DNA of 64,000 nt from an uncultured Collinsella sp. (GCA_900759335.1 CAAEUX010000004.1:1-64000), one strand, 5' to 3'. Numbered from the stretch's first letter, positions 8,849 through 20,439 are shown. Numbers and translations: made by a program. Notes: a model not told the origin generated them from the letters alone.

Positions 8849-10126
8849 TTAGGCGCTGTACTTGTTTGCCTCGCCGAAGGTGCCGGCCTCGACAATCCAG
8901 CCGTCCTTCATGATGACGTCCATGTTGTCGGTGTTGAGCACGTGGATGTCGGCGGCGACGTCACCGTTGACGACCAGCAGGTCGGCGCACTTGCCGGCCT
9001 CGATGGAACCGGTCTCGTCCTCGATGTGGCACATCTTGGCACCGTTGAGGGTTGCACAGGTGATGGTCTCGACCGGGGTGAAGCCGATCTTGTCGACGAA
9101 CTCGTACATCTCCTCGATGGAGCAGGTGCCATACGGGGTGACGAAGGAGAAGGAGTCGGAGCCGATCGTCATGACGACGCCACGCTTCTTGGCCTCGCGC
9201 AGGCAGTCGTAGTTGCGCTGCAGCTCCTTCTCGACCAGGGTGCCCTCGTACTTGTCGTGCAGCTCGGGAACGTAGACGGGCGGATAGGTGGCGTACCAGG
9301 TGGGCAGGAAGGCGATCGTCGGAGTGAAGAAGGTGCCCTGCTCGGCCATGAGGTCCATGGTGCGCTCATCGATATCGAAGCCGTGAATCAACTGCTCGCA
9401 GCCAAAGCGAACGGAATCGTAGGCAGCGGCGTGGTTGTTGTAGCAGTGGCTCCACACGGGGATGCCGACCATCTTGGCCTCTTCGACCACGGCCTGAATC
9501 TCCTCGGAGCAGTAGTGCTGGTCGCGGCCGGAGTCCCAGCGCCAGATGCCGCCACCGGTAGCCCAGATCTTGATGGCATCGGGGTTCTCGCGCAGGCGAC
9601 GACGGACGGCCTTGCGCAGATCCCAAGGACCGTCGACCTGATCGCCCCAGGGGTGCGATTCCTTGTTGAGCTCCTGGCTGCAGTGGTGGGAGTCGCCGTG
9701 GCCGGCAACGCGGCAGAAGCCAAGGCCGGTGGCCAGAACGCGCGGGCCCTTGAAGACGCCCTTGTCGATGCAGTCACGGATCTGGATACCAAAGCGGCCG
9801 ATCTCGCAGACGGTGGTGAGGCCGTGGGTGAGGCAGTCGTAGGCCTGCTTGACGGCGACGGCCTGCTTCTCGAGGAGCGGCTGCATGACCCAGTCGGTGT
9901 CATCGTCGGTCAAGTTGCCCGAGAAGTGCAGGTGGGTGTCGATCAGGCCGGGAAGGACGGTCTTGCCGGCGGCGTCGATGACCTCAACGCCCTCGGGAAG
10001 GTCCTGCATGGCGCCGGCGTACTCGATCTTGCCGTTGTCGTCGACGAGAACGAGGGAGTTCTCGACCGGCTCGGCGCCGGTACCGTCGATGAGCTTGCCG
10101 CCAACGATTGCATACTTAGTGGACAT
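8849..10126 (-). CDS. Metal-dependent amidohydrolase
   Basis: A 425-aa cytosolic amidohydrolase of the imidazolonepropionase/Xaa-Pro dipeptidase-like branch. The HxH metal site is LPGLIDTHLHFSG (His65 and His67). Later ligands are in IPVWSHCYNNHAA and QLIHGFDID, and the catalytic Asp is in TIGSDSFSF. The family hydrolyses amide or cyclic imide bonds in small molecules, including dipeptides and hydantoin-like compounds. AAGGAGG lies four bases before the start at 10126. It lies 131 bases downstream of an APC permease on the same strand, suggesting that the permease imports its substrate. The exact substrate cannot be read from sequence. Confidence 0.8.
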   Translation of the reverse strand: MSTKYAIVGGKLIDGTGAEPVENSLVLVDDNGKIEYAGAMQDLPEGVEVIDAAGKTVLPGLIDTHLHFSGNLTDDDTDWVMQPLLEKQAVAVKQAYDCLTHGLTTVCEIGRFGIQIRDCIDKGVFKGPRVLATGLGFCRVAGHGDSHHCSQELNKESHPWGDQVDGPWDLRKAVRRRLRENPDAIKIWATGGGIWRWDSGRDQHYCSEEIQAVVEEAKMVGIPVWSHCYNNHAAAYDSVRFGCEQLIHGFDIDERTMDLMAEQGTFFTPTIAFLPTWYATYPPVYVPELHDKYEGTLVEKELQRNYDCLREAKKRGVVMTIGSDSFSFVTPYGTCSIEEMYEFVDKIGFTPVETITCATLNGAKMCHIEDETGSIEAGKCADLLVVNGDVAADIHVLNTDNMDVIMKDGWIVEAGTFGEANKYSA

Positions 10127-10208
10127 GGTTCCTCCTTATGGATCCATATAGTGGGCGAGGCCGTGTTGGGTTAAGGCCTCACAAAGCTACCCAAGTGGTG
10201 CCGGGTTC

Positions 10209-10237
10209 GGTGCGCGGAAGAGAGGGTCCCGCGCACC
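10209..10237 (-). other. Hairpin between permease and amidohydrolase
   Basis: Perfect 9-bp arms GGTGCGCGG (10209-10217) and CCGCGCACC (10229-10237) enclose an 11-base loop in the permease-amidohydrolase gap. On the minus strand no T tract follows, so it is more likely an mRNA processing or stability element than a full terminator. It could lower expression of the amidohydrolase relative to the permease. Confidence 0.45.
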
Positions 10238-10257
10238 TGATCCGCCCCGGCTCGGCG

Positions 10258-11709
10258 TTACTTTTTGCGGGAATTGGTGAAGGCCATGAGAGCCAGGCCA
10301 ATAGCCAACCAGCCGATCACGATGCTCCACTCCACCATGTTGAGGGAAGCGGGAGAGAACGGAATCACAAGCAGGCCGATGATGATGGCACAGGCAGCGA
10401 TAGCGAGGCCGATGCCAAACTTGCCGCCGGGCACCTCGTAGGGACGAGGCAGGTCGGGCTCGGTGAAGCGCATGCGCAGGCAAGCGAGGGCGACCATGCC
10501 GCAGGAGAAGATGAAGGCGAGAGCCGACACGTTGGTCAGAGGGATGAGCATGTTCTTGCCCAGGAACGGACCGACGACGGTGATGACGCCCAAGACGACG
10601 CAGGCAAGCTTGGGAGCGCCGGACTTGGGGTCGACCTCGGCGAACTGCTCGGGCAGCTGGCCCTTGCGGCCCATGGCGAGCATGATGCGGCTCGTGGCGC
10701 CGTAGAAGGAGTTCATCGGGCCCATGGGTCCAAGCGTAGCGATGACGAGCATGGCCAGGTACAGGAGCATGTTGATGCCCTTGAGGCAGGCGAGCGCGGG
10801 AACTGGGCTCTTAACAAACTCATGCCAGTCGAGGATGGTGCCGAACGAGTAGATACAGACCATGTAGAAGCCGCCGGCGGCCAGCAGTGCCAGGGAGATG
10901 ATCTTGCCGAACTTGTTCCAGTTGAGGCCCTCGGCTGCTTCCTCAGCCTGCTGAGGAATGGTGTCGAAGCCAGCGTAGAAGAACGGGGTCAGAACCAGGA
11001 CCGACACGATGCCGGCAAACAGGCTGGAGCTCTCGGTAGCGGCCTTGCCGCCGCCAGCGCCGGTGACCTGGGAGAACACGGGCATGGCATTGTCCGGCGA
11101 GCCGGTGAACAGCGAGACGCCCATGGCGAGCAGCATGCCGCAGAGCAGAGCCTTGGTCAGGAAGGCCTGGAGCTTGGCAGCCGAGCTGGCACCGCGGAAG
11201 TTGAGGAAGATGACGTAGACTGCAAAGCCGAGCGCGATCAGCGTCGGGAACAGGTAAACGTCGGCCCCCAGGATGGTGTAGAGCTTGACGGCGCGCAGCC
11301 ACTCAAGGCCGGGCAGGCTGCCGAACATCTCGGACACGAGGGTCGAAATGGCGATGGCCTCCCACGGGCACAGGATGCCGTTGCCCAGGGCCAAAAGCCA
11401 TCCGGTGATGTAGCTCAGCGTACGGCCAAAGCTGCGATCGACATACTCGACGATGCCGCCCGAGATGGGGATAGCAGCCGTGAGCTCACCGAAAACAGCT
11501 CCGACGGGCACGAGGAAGATTGCACCCAAGAGGAATGCGATCATAGCGGGAACGGGACCGCCGCCCACGACCATCCAGTCGCCGACCTGCAGAACCCAAC
11601 CGGTACCGATGATGGCACCGAAGCCGATGGTGAAGAAGTTCCAGAGCGAGAGCGTTTTCTTCATGCCGCCGTTATCCTCGACTGCAACTTCTGCGTTCTT
11701 GTCCGCCAT
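10258..11709 (-). CDS. APC-family amino acid permease
   Basis: A 483-aa polytopic transporter with about 12 hydrophobic segments. The APC signature of helix 1 (IGFGAIIGTGWVLQ) and the conserved GELTAAIPISGGIVEYV are present. The family exchanges or imports amino acids and amines by symport or antiport. AAAGGAGG precedes the start at 11709. It is the first gene of a unit with the amidohydrolase, so its cargo may be a dipeptide-like or amidated amino acid used by that enzyme (inference). The 5' leader holds two hairpins, described separately. Confidence 0.85.
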   Translation of the reverse strand: MADKNAEVAVEDNGGMKKTLSLWNFFTIGFGAIIGTGWVLQVGDWMVVGGGPVPAMIAFLLGAIFLVPVGAVFGELTAAIPISGGIVEYVDRSFGRTLSYITGWLLALGNGILCPWEAIAISTLVSEMFGSLPGLEWLRAVKLYTILGADVYLFPTLIALGFAVYVIFLNFRGASSAAKLQAFLTKALLCGMLLAMGVSLFTGSPDNAMPVFSQVTGAGGGKAATESSSLFAGIVSVLVLTPFFYAGFDTIPQQAEEAAEGLNWNKFGKIISLALLAAGGFYMVCIYSFGTILDWHEFVKSPVPALACLKGINMLLYLAMLVIATLGPMGPMNSFYGATSRIMLAMGRKGQLPEQFAEVDPKSGAPKLACVVLGVITVVGPFLGKNMLIPLTNVSALAFIFSCGMVALACLRMRFTEPDLPRPYEVPGGKFGIGLAIAACAIIIGLLVIPFSPASLNMVEWSIVIGWLAIGLALMAFTNSRKK

Positions 11710-11728
11710 TGTTCCCCTCCTTTCCTGT

Positions 11729-11772
11729 TTGACGCCCTTGGCGTCACCCCTTGCGCGGTCCGTTTTGCCGCG
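11729..11772 (-). promoter_or_regulatory. Two hairpins in the permease 5' leader
   Basis: A perfect 7-bp hairpin (TGACGCC / GGCGTCA, 11729-11745) sits immediately upstream of the permease ribosome site. A second with arms GCGCGG (11752-11757) and CCGCGC (11767-11772) lies just before it. On the plus strand the second is followed by TTTTATTT, so it could also serve as an orphan plus-strand terminator. The placement could affect translation initiation. The rest of 11775-12063 is a divergent promoter region between the permease and the peptidase gene. Confidence 0.35.
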
Positions 11773-11994
11773 CGCTTTTATTTCGTGGCTTTAAGATACG
11801 GCCTTGGCGCAGCAGCGCCGCTCGCAGCTCGACCGAAGGCAGAACCGCAAAACGAGCGGCACCGTTTTTGGGACGAACGGCGGGAGACGTCATTCGTCTT
11901 GGACGCTTTCATCTTGTCTGCTTTTGAATACCTGTTGCCGTGACACTTGGCGCGCGGCGCGGCAACGTTCATACCATTTGTCAGGCTTTTGGCG

Positions 11995-12008
11995 CACATG
12001 CCCATGTG
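11995..12008. promoter_or_regulatory. Palindrome upstream of the C39-like gene
   Basis: CACATG-CC-CATGTG is a perfect 14-bp palindrome about 55 bases before the start at 12064, in the divergent promoter region. It is a candidate operator; the sequence gives no regulator name. Short palindromes occur by chance, so confidence is low. Confidence 0.25.
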
Positions 12009-12063
12009 TCGTGCATCTTTTTATGTAGGATAGACAAGTTACACATGAGGCAAGGTGATTCGA

Positions 12064-13065
12064 ATGGCATACGGATACAATGACGGCGACCAACGGCCAC
12101 AAAGCGTGCGCCTTGCCGGCCGCACCACGCCAACGCCCAGAAGCACCTCCGACAACGACATCCCGCAGCGCCCCCAAGAGCAGCCCGGGGCTTCTTCGCG
12201 GCAACAAAGCCGTACCGTGCAGCAGCCGGACCGTGTGAGTACGAGCACACGCCAACGCCAGACCGACACATCGCAGCCACGCCGCTACGATCGCCGTAAG
12301 ACCGACTACTACGTCAAGCGCTCCTTTTCGCGACCTCAACGCGATCGCGGCAATTCTGCCCCTCACCCCGCGTCGCATACCACAAGCCACACGCTTCCGG
12401 CCCGCCGCCTACGTCTTGCGCTTTGCTCCATCGCCGTCTGCCTCGTCTTTGTGTTTTTGGGATCCTGTATCTCTCACGGATCAGCCGGTCTTGAGCCCAC
12501 TGCCGAGGACAAGCTGCTTAAAGCTCCCGTCGCGCCCGGTTACTCCTTTGCGTTCTCGACCCCACGCTCGCAATGGCAGGCCGGCACCATGCCCCACATC
12601 TACCAAATTGACCCCGCATGGTCGGAGCTGCCCTATGCCGGTGGCACTATTCGCGAAAACGCTTGCGGTCCTACCTGCCTCACCATGGTCTATATCTTTA
12701 AGACCGGCCATACCGATAAGACGCCGGTCGATATATGCGCGCTGGCCGAAGCCGGCAACTACGCCCCCACTGGTGCCACCGAGTGGTCGTTTATGACAGG
12801 CGGTGCGTGGCGGCTGGGGCTCAACGGAACACAGCTCTATAACGATCGCGAATCGATTACCCAAGCACTTCGCTCGGGTGCGCCCGTCATCGCCGCAGTG
12901 CGCCCCGGTACGTTTACCAACGTAGGCCACTACATCGTGCTCTACGGCATCGACGATGCCAATCAGATTGGCGTCTACGACCCCAACTCGGCCAGCCGCA
13001 GCGCCCGCCGCTGGGGCGTCGTAGAGGTCCTTAACGAAGTCGAAGCCATGTGGGCCTACTACTAG
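12064..13065 (+). CDS. Membrane-anchored C39-like cysteine peptidase
   Basis: A 333-aa protein. A long Arg/Gln/Pro/Thr-rich hydrophilic N terminus (about 1-115) is followed by one hydrophobic segment (LALCSIAVCLVFVFLGSCIS) and then a peptidase C39-like papain-fold domain. Candidate catalytic residues are Cys in ENACGPTCLTMV, His in NVGHYIVLYG and Asp in GVYDPNS. The topology predicts a cytosolic basic tail and an extracellular peptidase. The Cys in GSCIS at the end of the helix resembles a lipobox, but it is too internal for normal lipoprotein processing. AAGGTG lies six bases upstream of the start. Known relatives cleave peptides or peptidoglycan cross-bridges; the substrate here is unknown. 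Confidence 0.75.
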   Translation: MAYGYNDGDQRPQSVRLAGRTTPTPRSTSDNDIPQRPQEQPGASSRQQSRTVQQPDRVSTSTRQRQTDTSQPRRYDRRKTDYYVKRSFSRPQRDRGNSAPHPASHTTSHTLPARRLRLALCSIAVCLVFVFLGSCISHGSAGLEPTAEDKLLKAPVAPGYSFAFSTPRSQWQAGTMPHIYQIDPAWSELPYAGGTIRENACGPTCLTMVYIFKTGHTDKTPVDICALAEAGNYAPTGATEWSFMTGGAWRLGLNGTQLYNDRESITQALRSGAPVIAAVRPGTFTNVGHYIVLYGIDDANQIGVYDPNSASRSARRWGVVEVLNEVEAMWAYY

Positions 13066-13503
13066 TCATTGGGGATAATCATTGGGGACAGACTTAAATG
13101 AGTAATCATTGGGGACAGACTTAAATGAGTAGCCCCAGGCTGCCAGGAACTGCCGACACGGAAAGCGCATCCCATTTTGGAGCTCAATAGCGGGATGCAC
13201 TTTCCGTTAGCGGCCCGTTTGGGAAACTACGTTCCACTTTCCGGCAACATTCCGGGATGCATTTTCCGGTTGAGGCCCTCAAGGGAAACTATGCCCCATG
13301 TTGGACGCTCATTCTGGGATGCGCTTTCCGCAGTTGATTGATGCGGGCTTTAAGGACTGTTCCAAGCTGCCAGCAGAAAAGGAACGTCCCCAAGTGCCGG
13401 GTTTCCGCAGTCATTGGGGACAGACTTAAATGACTAGTCTTTTAAGAACGTCCCCAATGACTACCCACAGAATGAGGGTCTCATCGGGGACTAGGTAAAT
13501 AGC
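13066..13503. repeat. Cluster of short interspersed repeats
   Basis: This gene-free stretch is made of at least three repeat families. Family A (TCATTGGGGACAGACTTAAA core) occurs at 13079-13104, 13106-13131 and 13411-13436, with a truncated copy at 13066. The last copy forms half of a 52-bp imperfect palindrome (13410-13461) whose other arm ends GTCCCCAATGAC. Family B (GGGATGCATTTTCCG type, either orientation) occurs at 13159-13174, 13191-13206, 13252-13269 and 13314-13331. Family C (GGAACGTCCCCAAGTGCCGG) occurs at 13381-13400. A 31-base block starting CATCGGGGACTAGG (13482-13512) is repeated exactly at 19300-19330. These look like REP-type palindromic units; no RAYT transposase is in the window. 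Confidence 0.8.
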
Positions 13504-13537
13504 AAAAGCCCCCGCGGCCGAAACGGGCCGCGGGGGC
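13504..13537 (-). terminator. Terminator of the beta-glucoside operon
   Basis: Perfect 12-bp arms GCCCCCGCGGCC (13508-13519) and GGCCGCGGGGGC (13526-13537) are followed on the minus strand by TTTTGCTATTT. It ends the GH1 gene. The sequence on its far side is shared with the carbamate kinase terminator at 19321. Confidence 0.92.
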
Positions 13538-13553
13538 AGCAGGCTTGCAAGGG

Positions 13554-16359
<2,806 letters not shown>

Positions 16360-16368
16360 GGTCGCCTC

Positions 16369-16662
16369 CTAGCCCAACAGCGACTGGGCGAGTGCCAGCA
16401 CGTTGGCGGCGTTGCCCATGCCGTAGTCCTGTGCGGGGATGACCGCGGTCGGTTTACCGCTCCCCTGCTTGACGGTGTTGAGCTGGTAGGACACCTGCGG
16501 CCCCAAGAGCAGCACGTCATAATCGGCGCAGGTCTCCTGATACTCGCCGATACCCACCGCATCGATATCGAGCTCGATGCCGTTTTGCTCCGCGTATTTC
16601 TCGAGTTTCTTCATCAGAATGCTTGTAGACAGGCCAGCTGCGCAAACAAGAAGGATCTTCAT
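16369..16662 (-). CDS. PTS lactose/cellobiose-family EIIB
   Basis: A 97-aa cytosolic EIIB. The phosphorylated Cys is Cys8 in MKILLVCAAGLSTS, and the fold continues with LDIDAVGIGEY and the YDVLLLGPQVSYQ strand. The start at 16662 has AAGGGA seven bases upstream; earlier in-frame ATGs are not supported. It carries phosphate from EIIA to the sugar bound by EIIC, whose gene starts nine bases downstream. Confidence 0.93.
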   Translation of the reverse strand: MKILLVCAAGLSTSILMKKLEKYAEQNGIELDIDAVGIGEYQETCADYDVLLLGPQVSYQLNTVKQGSGKPTAVIPAQDYGMGNAANVLALAQSLLG

Positions 16663-16708
16663 AAGGGATTCCCTTCGCATTGATTGGTTGGATAGTCGCC
16701 GCACGCCG

Positions 16709-17035
16709 TTAGGCGTTCTTGGCTGCAGTGCGCTCATACAGACAGATCAGCTCCTGCACGAGCTCCTGAGCAAGCATGGAGCACATGAGGTGGTCCTGAG
16801 CATGGACCAGCAACACATCCACCGACAGATGCTCGCCCGCCGCCTCGGTCGAAAGCAGCTGCGTTTGGATGTGGTGAGCCTTGATTCCCACATCCTTTGA
16901 CTGCTTCATGAGTTTGGCGGCAGCGTCAAAATCCCCCGCCTTTGCCTTTTCAAGGGCTTCGAAGGCAAGGCTGCGCGCCTCTCCCGCTGCAGCGACCAGC
17001 TGAAACGAAACCATCTCGGTTCCCTGATCGTCCAT
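16709..17035 (-). CDS. PTS lactose/cellobiose-family EIIA
   Basis: A 108-aa all-helical EIIA of the lactose/cellobiose class. The active His lies in LVHAQDHLM, and AHHIQTQLL precedes it. It receives phosphate from HPr and passes it to the EIIB encoded 46 bases downstream. AGGAGA lies upstream of the start at 17035. It is the first structural gene of the unit, directly downstream of the regulator gene. Confidence 0.92.
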   Translation of the reverse strand: MDDQGTEMVSFQLVAAAGEARSLAFEALEKAKAGDFDAAAKLMKQSKDVGIKAHHIQTQLLSTEAAGEHLSVDVLLVHAQDHLMCSMLAQELVQELICLYERTAAKNA

Positions 17036-17150
17036 AACGGTCTCCTCTCCCGTGGTGTTTGGTTTGTACTTGAATATTCGAAACGCCTATCTCCCACCCG
17101 CAATCCTCGAGGTTTATTGCAGGCAGGCAGGGTTTTCGACAAAAGAAGCC

Positions 17151-19046
17151 TTAAGCCGTATGCGCTTGCACAAGCGCCATCAGCTCATGCCAGGACCGGC
17201 GCTCGCGTAAGCGCTCGACCCCCTGGCGGTCCATAAAGATCTCAGCGAGCAGCGAGCTCAAGATCCGCGTCTCATCGCCGCCCGACCGGGCAAACGACAC
17301 CATAAAGACGATATCGACCTCATGGCCGTATTCGTCCCAAAGAATGGGATGTTCGAGCAGGCCCACGGTAACAAAGGCCTCGGCGCTCAAAGGATGCATC
17401 CCATGGGGCATGGCCACCCCATTGCCAAACGAGGTGGCACTCGCGCTCTCGCGCTCGGCAACCTCTTGGGCAAACTGGGCATCGACACTGCCGCTCTCGA
17501 CGGCGCGCTCGGAGAGATATCGGAGAACGGCCTGCTTCGACGACGCCTCAACGCGGTTGAAGAACAGGGCACGGCTAAAGAAAGCGCTCAGGGAGTCCGA
17601 TTGCGCAGCGTCATCACTCAGCACCTTGCGGATAGCGTTGACATCGCTCGTCTCCAAGAAGAAATCGGCCTCGCGGACGGGCACGGGCAACTTGACGTTG
17701 AGCGGCACCGTTGTGAACACGTAGTCGATGTGCGAAAAGTCGAGCGTTCCCACGCGGGCGACGTCGCATGTCTCAATCGACTCGATATACATACCAAACT
17801 GCTTGCGGTACTGGTGCTCGAGCATACGGGCGCTTCCCGCTCCCGAGGCGCACACGATCAGGATGCGTTTGCGACGCGGCTGGTCGGCTTGCTGCTCGAG
17901 GGCCAGGGCAAATGCCATGGCGATGTAGCCGAGCTCCTCATCAGAGGGTTGGCTGCCAAAATGACGCTCGAGTACCTGCGAGGTGCCGGCCGCCATCGAA
18001 TAGGCCAACGGAAACCTCGTCTTGATATCGGGCAGCATGGGGTTATCCATATGCATGTGATATTCAAGGCGATAGCCCAGAGGGCCAATATGCCGAGCAA
18101 GGTTCATGCGAAGTTCAAGATCGCTGCTAAAGTCAAACCTAAACTCATCGTTGACCGCACATACCATCTCGGAAGCGATCTCCCACATCTCGTCCGAGAT
18201 AACGGCCGAGCCCTTCTCGGGCACGCCCGTGCCCCTGCCGAGCAAATGGATTGCGATAAAGGCAACCTCTTCTCGTGGCATGCTCACGCCCAGGGCATCC
18301 TTGATGTTTGCGGCAATCTGGAAAGCCGCAGCGTATTCGCGCGTTCCCTCCAGCTTTAAAATGTCCGATTCTGCAGCCGGGACATAGCAGCCCTGCTCGA
18401 TGCGGCCAAGAGCGATGTAAAGATGCATGATGAGATTGCGGGATGCCAGCGAGCTCACCGTGACGGGCGAGGCAGTCAGGGCATCGTCCACACATGCGGC
18501 GATGGCCCGCAGGCGCTCGGCGAGCTCTGCCTCGTCGGTGTCGGGCAACACGGGCCTCACCAGCGAGGCCAGACACAGACGCCGTTGCGACTCCCCACCC
18601 GCAACGCGGATTCCGTAGCGAGGGCGCTTTTCGAGCGTCAAGTCAAATTGGGCGAGTTTCTGCTCTACCAGACGCATGTCATTGGACAGAGTTCGCGCCG
18701 AAACGTAGAGTAAATCCGCATACTCCTCAATCGTCACCCACTGGGACCGCATGAGAAGGTCGTTAAGAAGGAAGGACACACGGCCGTCGCGCGTATCAGG
18801 AATGCCCGGATGGGCCAGAGCCGCACCGTCTAGCAAGCGAGCAAGCTCATCTGCATGTGCAACATCGATACGATATTGCCCTTTGCTGCCAACGATGCGT
18901 GCAACCCCCGCAAGCTTGTCGTTTGCGCGATGGATATAGTTTCTCACGGCGCGCTCGCTTACCTCGAGACGCTTGGCAAGCACCGCGACAGCGACAGGCT
19001 GAGCGTCCTCGATCATATTTACAAGCTGCTTGACGCGAGCATCCAT
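17151..19046 (-). CDS. BglG/LicR-type PRD regulator with EIIB and EIIA domains
   Basis: A 631-aa PTS-controlled transcriptional activator of the LicR/MtlR/CelR kind. It has an N-terminal HTH (about 10-50) and a second HTH (WVTIEEYADLLYVSARTLSND). Two PRD domains follow, with His in NLIMHLYIALGRIE and LARHIGPLGYRLEYHMHMD. An EIIB-like domain (ILIVCASGAGSARMLEHQY) and a C-terminal EIIA domain (VAMPHGMHPL) complete it. The family is activated or silenced by phosphorylation according to sugar supply. GGAGGAGG precedes the start. It is encoded just upstream of the EIIA, EIIB, EIIC and GH1 genes that it probably controls. Confidence 0.92.
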   Translation of the reverse strand: MDARVKQLVNMIEDAQPVAVAVLAKRLEVSERAVRNYIHRANDKLAGVARIVGSKGQYRIDVAHADELARLLDGAALAHPGIPDTRDGRVSFLLNDLLMRSQWVTIEEYADLLYVSARTLSNDMRLVEQKLAQFDLTLEKRPRYGIRVAGGESQRRLCLASLVRPVLPDTDEAELAERLRAIAACVDDALTASPVTVSSLASRNLIMHLYIALGRIEQGCYVPAAESDILKLEGTREYAAAFQIAANIKDALGVSMPREEVAFIAIHLLGRGTGVPEKGSAVISDEMWEIASEMVCAVNDEFRFDFSSDLELRMNLARHIGPLGYRLEYHMHMDNPMLPDIKTRFPLAYSMAAGTSQVLERHFGSQPSDEELGYIAMAFALALEQQADQPRRKRILIVCASGAGSARMLEHQYRKQFGMYIESIETCDVARVGTLDFSHIDYVFTTVPLNVKLPVPVREADFFLETSDVNAIRKVLSDDAAQSDSLSAFFSRALFFNRVEASSKQAVLRYLSERAVESGSVDAQFAQEVAERESASATSFGNGVAMPHGMHPLSAEAFVTVGLLEHPILWDEYGHEVDIVFMVSFARSGGDETRILSSLLAEIFMDRQGVERLRERRSWHELMALVQAHTA

Positions 19047-19195
19047 GTCCTCCTCCTTTCCCTGCGTCTAGTCTAACGCGGTAAAGAATGACACTCCACG
19101 TCGCGCTCGTTCCGCCAACGCGGAACAGGCTGCGGGGAGTCCAGCTGAACTTATAGGGAGCACGGAGAGAGGGCCCGAAAGCAATGCGTCGGTGT

Positions 19196-19330
19196 GAGAT
19201 GCGCTTTCCGCAGTCATTGGGGACAGATTTAAATTAGTAGTCATTGAGGACGTTCTTGTTTGACTAGTCGTTTAAGAACGTCCCCAATGACTACCCACCC
19301 ATCGGGGACTAGGTAAATAGCAAAAGCCCC
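19196..19330. repeat. Second copy of the REP-like composite element
   Basis: A family B fragment (GATGCGCTTTCCG, ending 19210) is followed by a family A copy (19213-19239). A 52-bp near-palindrome comes next (19240-19291), with outer arms GTCATTGAGGACGTTCTT and AAGAACGTCCCCAATGAC and centre GACTAGTC. The 31-base block CATCGGGGACTAGG... (19300-19330) is identical to 13482-13512. The rest of the gap 19047-19195 shows no gene and would contain the BglG promoter. Confidence 0.85.
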
Positions 19331-19354
19331 GCAGTCGGAGCGGACTGCGGGGCT
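19321..19354 (-). terminator. Terminator of carbamate kinase
   Basis: Perfect 12-bp arms AGCCCCGCAGTC (19325-19336) and GACTGCGGGGCT (19343-19354) are followed on the minus strand by TTTTGCTATTTAC. It sits 65 bases past the stop of the carbamate kinase gene. Confidence 0.92.
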
Positions 19355-19419
19355 CATGAAGAGAGGCTAGTTTGCGGGCGCCTTGCCCGGCGCCCACGAG
19401 AGAGGCAATGGAGTAGAGG

Positions 19420-20382
19420 CTACTCGTGGATGCGGGTACCGGAGAGGCCGGCCATGGTCTCGGCGGCCTTGTCCAGGGCGCCGATGATGCAGGTGCGGCC
19501 CTTGCGGGAACGGGCGAACTTGATGGCGGCGCGGACCTTGGGCTCCATGGAACCCTTGCCGAACTGGCCCTCGTCGGCCAGGCGCTCGGCCTCGTCGGCG
19601 GTGATGTCCTCGAGCTCCTCCTGGTTGGGCTTGCCAAAGTTGATGGCGACATGCTCAACGGCGGTCAGCAGGAACAGAACGTCGGCGTCGCAGTCCTCGG
19701 CCAGCAGCTCGCCGCCCAGGTCCTTGTCGATGACGGCGGGAACGCCCTTGTAGCAGCCCTTGTTCTCGTAGTCGCGGACGACGGGGATGCCGCCGCCACC
19801 GCAGGCGATGACGATGAACTCGTTGTCGAGCAGGTTGAGGATGGAGTCAGCCTCGACGATCTTCTTGGGATCGGGGGAAGCGACGACGCGACGCCAGCCG
19901 CGGCCGGAATCCTCGACGAAGACCTTGGAAGGATCCTCGGCCATGAACTCCTTGGCCTGCTCCTCGGTGTAGAAGGGGCCGATCGGCTTGGTCGGGTTCT
20001 TGAACGCAGGATCATCCGGGTCGCACTCGATCTGGGTGACGACGGTTGCGGCGTGCCAACGCTTATAGCGCTTGTGCATCTCGCGGCCAATGCCCTGCTG
20101 CAGGTGATAGCCGATGTAGCCCTGGGACATGGCGCCGCACTCGGGCAGCGGCATCTCGGGGGTGCCGATGGCGTCGTGGGCAGCGGCGAAGGCGTTCTGG
20201 ATCATGCCAACCTGCGGGCCGTTGCCGTGGGTGATGATGATCTCGTTGCCCTGCTCGATCAGGCCGAGGAGAGCGTGAGCGGTGTTGCTCACGGCCTCGA
20301 TCTGCTCAACGGGGTTGTTGCCGAGGGCGTTGCCGCCAAGGGCGACGACGATACGATCGGGCTTGCCAAGAGGCTTAGACAT
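19420..20382 (-). CDS. arcC: Carbamate kinase
   Basis: A 320-aa cytosolic enzyme that makes ATP from carbamoyl phosphate and ADP, the last step of the arginine deiminase pathway and of some purine or allantoin fermentations. Family motifs are IVVALGGNALG, THGNGPQVG, ACGGGGIPVV, VIDKDLGGELLA and FGKGSMEPKV. Length is normal. The start at 20382 has AAAGGA upstream; a start 19 codons earlier is not supported. No arcA or arcB lies beside it, so it is a stand-alone gene with its own terminator, and its carbamoyl phosphate source lies elsewhere. Confidence 0.95.
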   Translation of the reverse strand: MSKPLGKPDRIVVALGGNALGNNPVEQIEAVSNTAHALLGLIEQGNEIIITHGNGPQVGMIQNAFAAAHDAIGTPEMPLPECGAMSQGYIGYHLQQGIGREMHKRYKRWHAATVVTQIECDPDDPAFKNPTKPIGPFYTEEQAKEFMAEDPSKVFVEDSGRGWRRVVASPDPKKIVEADSILNLLDNEFIVIACGGGGIPVVRDYENKGCYKGVPAVIDKDLGGELLAEDCDADVLFLLTAVEHVAINFGKPNQEELEDITADEAERLADEGQFGKGSMEPKVRAAIKFARSRKGRTCIIGALDKAAETMAGLSGTRIHE

Positions 20383-20439
20383 TGCTGGAATCCTTTCTGT
20401 AAAAGGCCTACAACCCATTAATAACCCGCGCCCGTGCAA

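Noticed and set aside
8702..10174. A 490-codon plus-strand open frame
   Set aside because: It is the antisense shadow of the amidohydrolase; the product is repetitive Val/Leu/Asp/Gly.
10138..11943. A 601-codon plus-strand open frame
   Set aside because: It is the antisense shadow of the APC permease; it is rich in His, Gln, Asp and Glu with no motif or ribosome site.
13066..13503. A CRISPR array
   Set aside because: The repeats are palindromic, of several families and irregularly spaced, with no uniform spacers and no cas gene nearby.
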